Positions 63,851-64,000 of a stretch of DNA of 64,000 bases are shown here, piece by piece. The position numbers and the translations under genes are program-made. Origin of the DNA: Tardibacter sp963781025 (GTDB taxonomy: Bacteria > Pseudomonadota > Alphaproteobacteria > Sphingomonadales > Sphingomonadaceae); assembly GCA_963781025.1 (NCBI GenBank), contig CAWADU010000003.1, positions 1,736,001 to 1,800,000 of the forward strand, given 5' to 3'. Numbering within the stretch: position 1 is the stretch's first letter; the number at the start of each line of letters is the position of its first letter. Under the pieces are notes generated by a model. It worked only from the letters and a program-made list of their open reading frames with translations. It did no database searches and was not told where the DNA came from.

Positions 63851-64000
63851 TTCGCGAGCTATTCAAAGACTCGTTGATCTATGGAGCCTCGGCCATTCTG
63901 TCTCGCGGGCTGTCGATCATCACACTTCCGATTTACGCCAGAATCCTTGCTCCAGCCGATTACGGCGTATTGGACATGGTAATGGTCGTGGGAACACTCG
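63847..64000 (+). CDS. Polysaccharide flippase (Wzx/oligosaccharide flippase family), 5' end only
   Basis: 51 codons visible: MIRELFKDSLIYGASAILSRG, then a hydrophobic run and IYARILAPADYGVLDM, the standard start of MATE-like polysaccharide flippases. It would move the lipid-linked repeat unit across the inner membrane. ATGA overlap with the glycosyltransferase. Continues past the window. Confidence 0.85.
   Translation, partial: MIRELFKDSLIYGASAILSRGLSIITLPIYARILAPADYGVLDMVMVVGTL

Noticed and set aside
1..64000. CRISPR array, rRNA or tRNA genes
   Set aside because: No regularly spaced repeats and no recognisable RNA-gene sequence found by eye; a tRNA scan would be the decisive check.

Overview
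The window is about 64 kb of GC-rich chromosome from an alphaproteobacterium, most likely a sphingomonad (order Sphingomonadales). The evidence is a compact mraZ-to-murG division and cell-wall cluster, MipZ, DivK, a DUF3572 protein, the imuA-imuB-dnaE2 mutagenesis cassette under a GTTC-N7-GTTC SOS box, a phasin behind a PhaR-type palindrome, and a pair of genes that look like ceramide synthesis and ceramide fatty-acid hydroxylation. No rRNA, tRNA, CRISPR array, transposase or integrase was seen. No stretch longer than 300 bases lacks a gene.

Layout. 1-11187 (minus strand): murG (cut by the window edge), ftsW, murD, mraY, murF, murE, ftsI, an ftsL-like gene, rsmH and mraZ, almost all joined by 4-base stop/start overlaps. 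The 280-base mraZ leader carries a 10-bp-phased TGGGN repeat array and one perfect DnaA box. 11469-20308: a DUF4350-like membrane protein, cysteine synthase, a PLP aminotransferase, gltX, nadE, plsY and dprA, with a large palindromic repeat upstream of nadE. 20370-26086: topA (split by a one-base insertion), rnr, a DJ-1/PfpI protein and rpmG. 26134-30570: an NTF2-like gene (also apparently frameshifted), divK, and a five-gene overlapping operon (DUF3572, HAD, RidA, GDPD, GNAT). 30650-35646: panC, mipZ with a coupled J-domain gene, phosphomannomutase, phasin and clpS.

35805-42857 is envelope-lipid territory. It holds a Tam41-like nucleotidyltransferase, a diacylglycerol/ceramide-kinase-like enzyme and a DUF2141 protein on the minus strand. 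Divergent from these lie lptF and lptG, then an FA2H-like hydroxylase translationally close to a GNAT-fold protein that may be the bacterial ceramide synthase. 42864-48011 holds hmgA (with a ten-C tract) and a giant GH18 + polysaccharide deacetylase + GT2 fusion. 48132-53698 is the SOS mutasome cassette. 53830-55482 holds a 49-residue protein, a YghU-type GST and a PagL-like protein.

55587-64000 is a surface-polysaccharide locus. A TviB-type UDP-sugar dehydrogenase is followed by WbpB-, WbpD- and WbpE-like enzymes, the known route to UDP-2,3-diacetamido-glucuronic acid. A second, independent aminotransferase/hexapeptide acyltransferase/MocA-oxidoreductase triplet follows, then a glycosyltransferase and the start of a flippase. 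Base composition drops sharply at about 62.1 kb, inside the last oxidoreductase gene.

Points worth attention are two single-base frameshifts, two genes that seem to need an ATT start codon, the hydroxylase/ceramide-synthase pair, the tri-domain glycan enzyme and the twin nucleotide-sugar modules.
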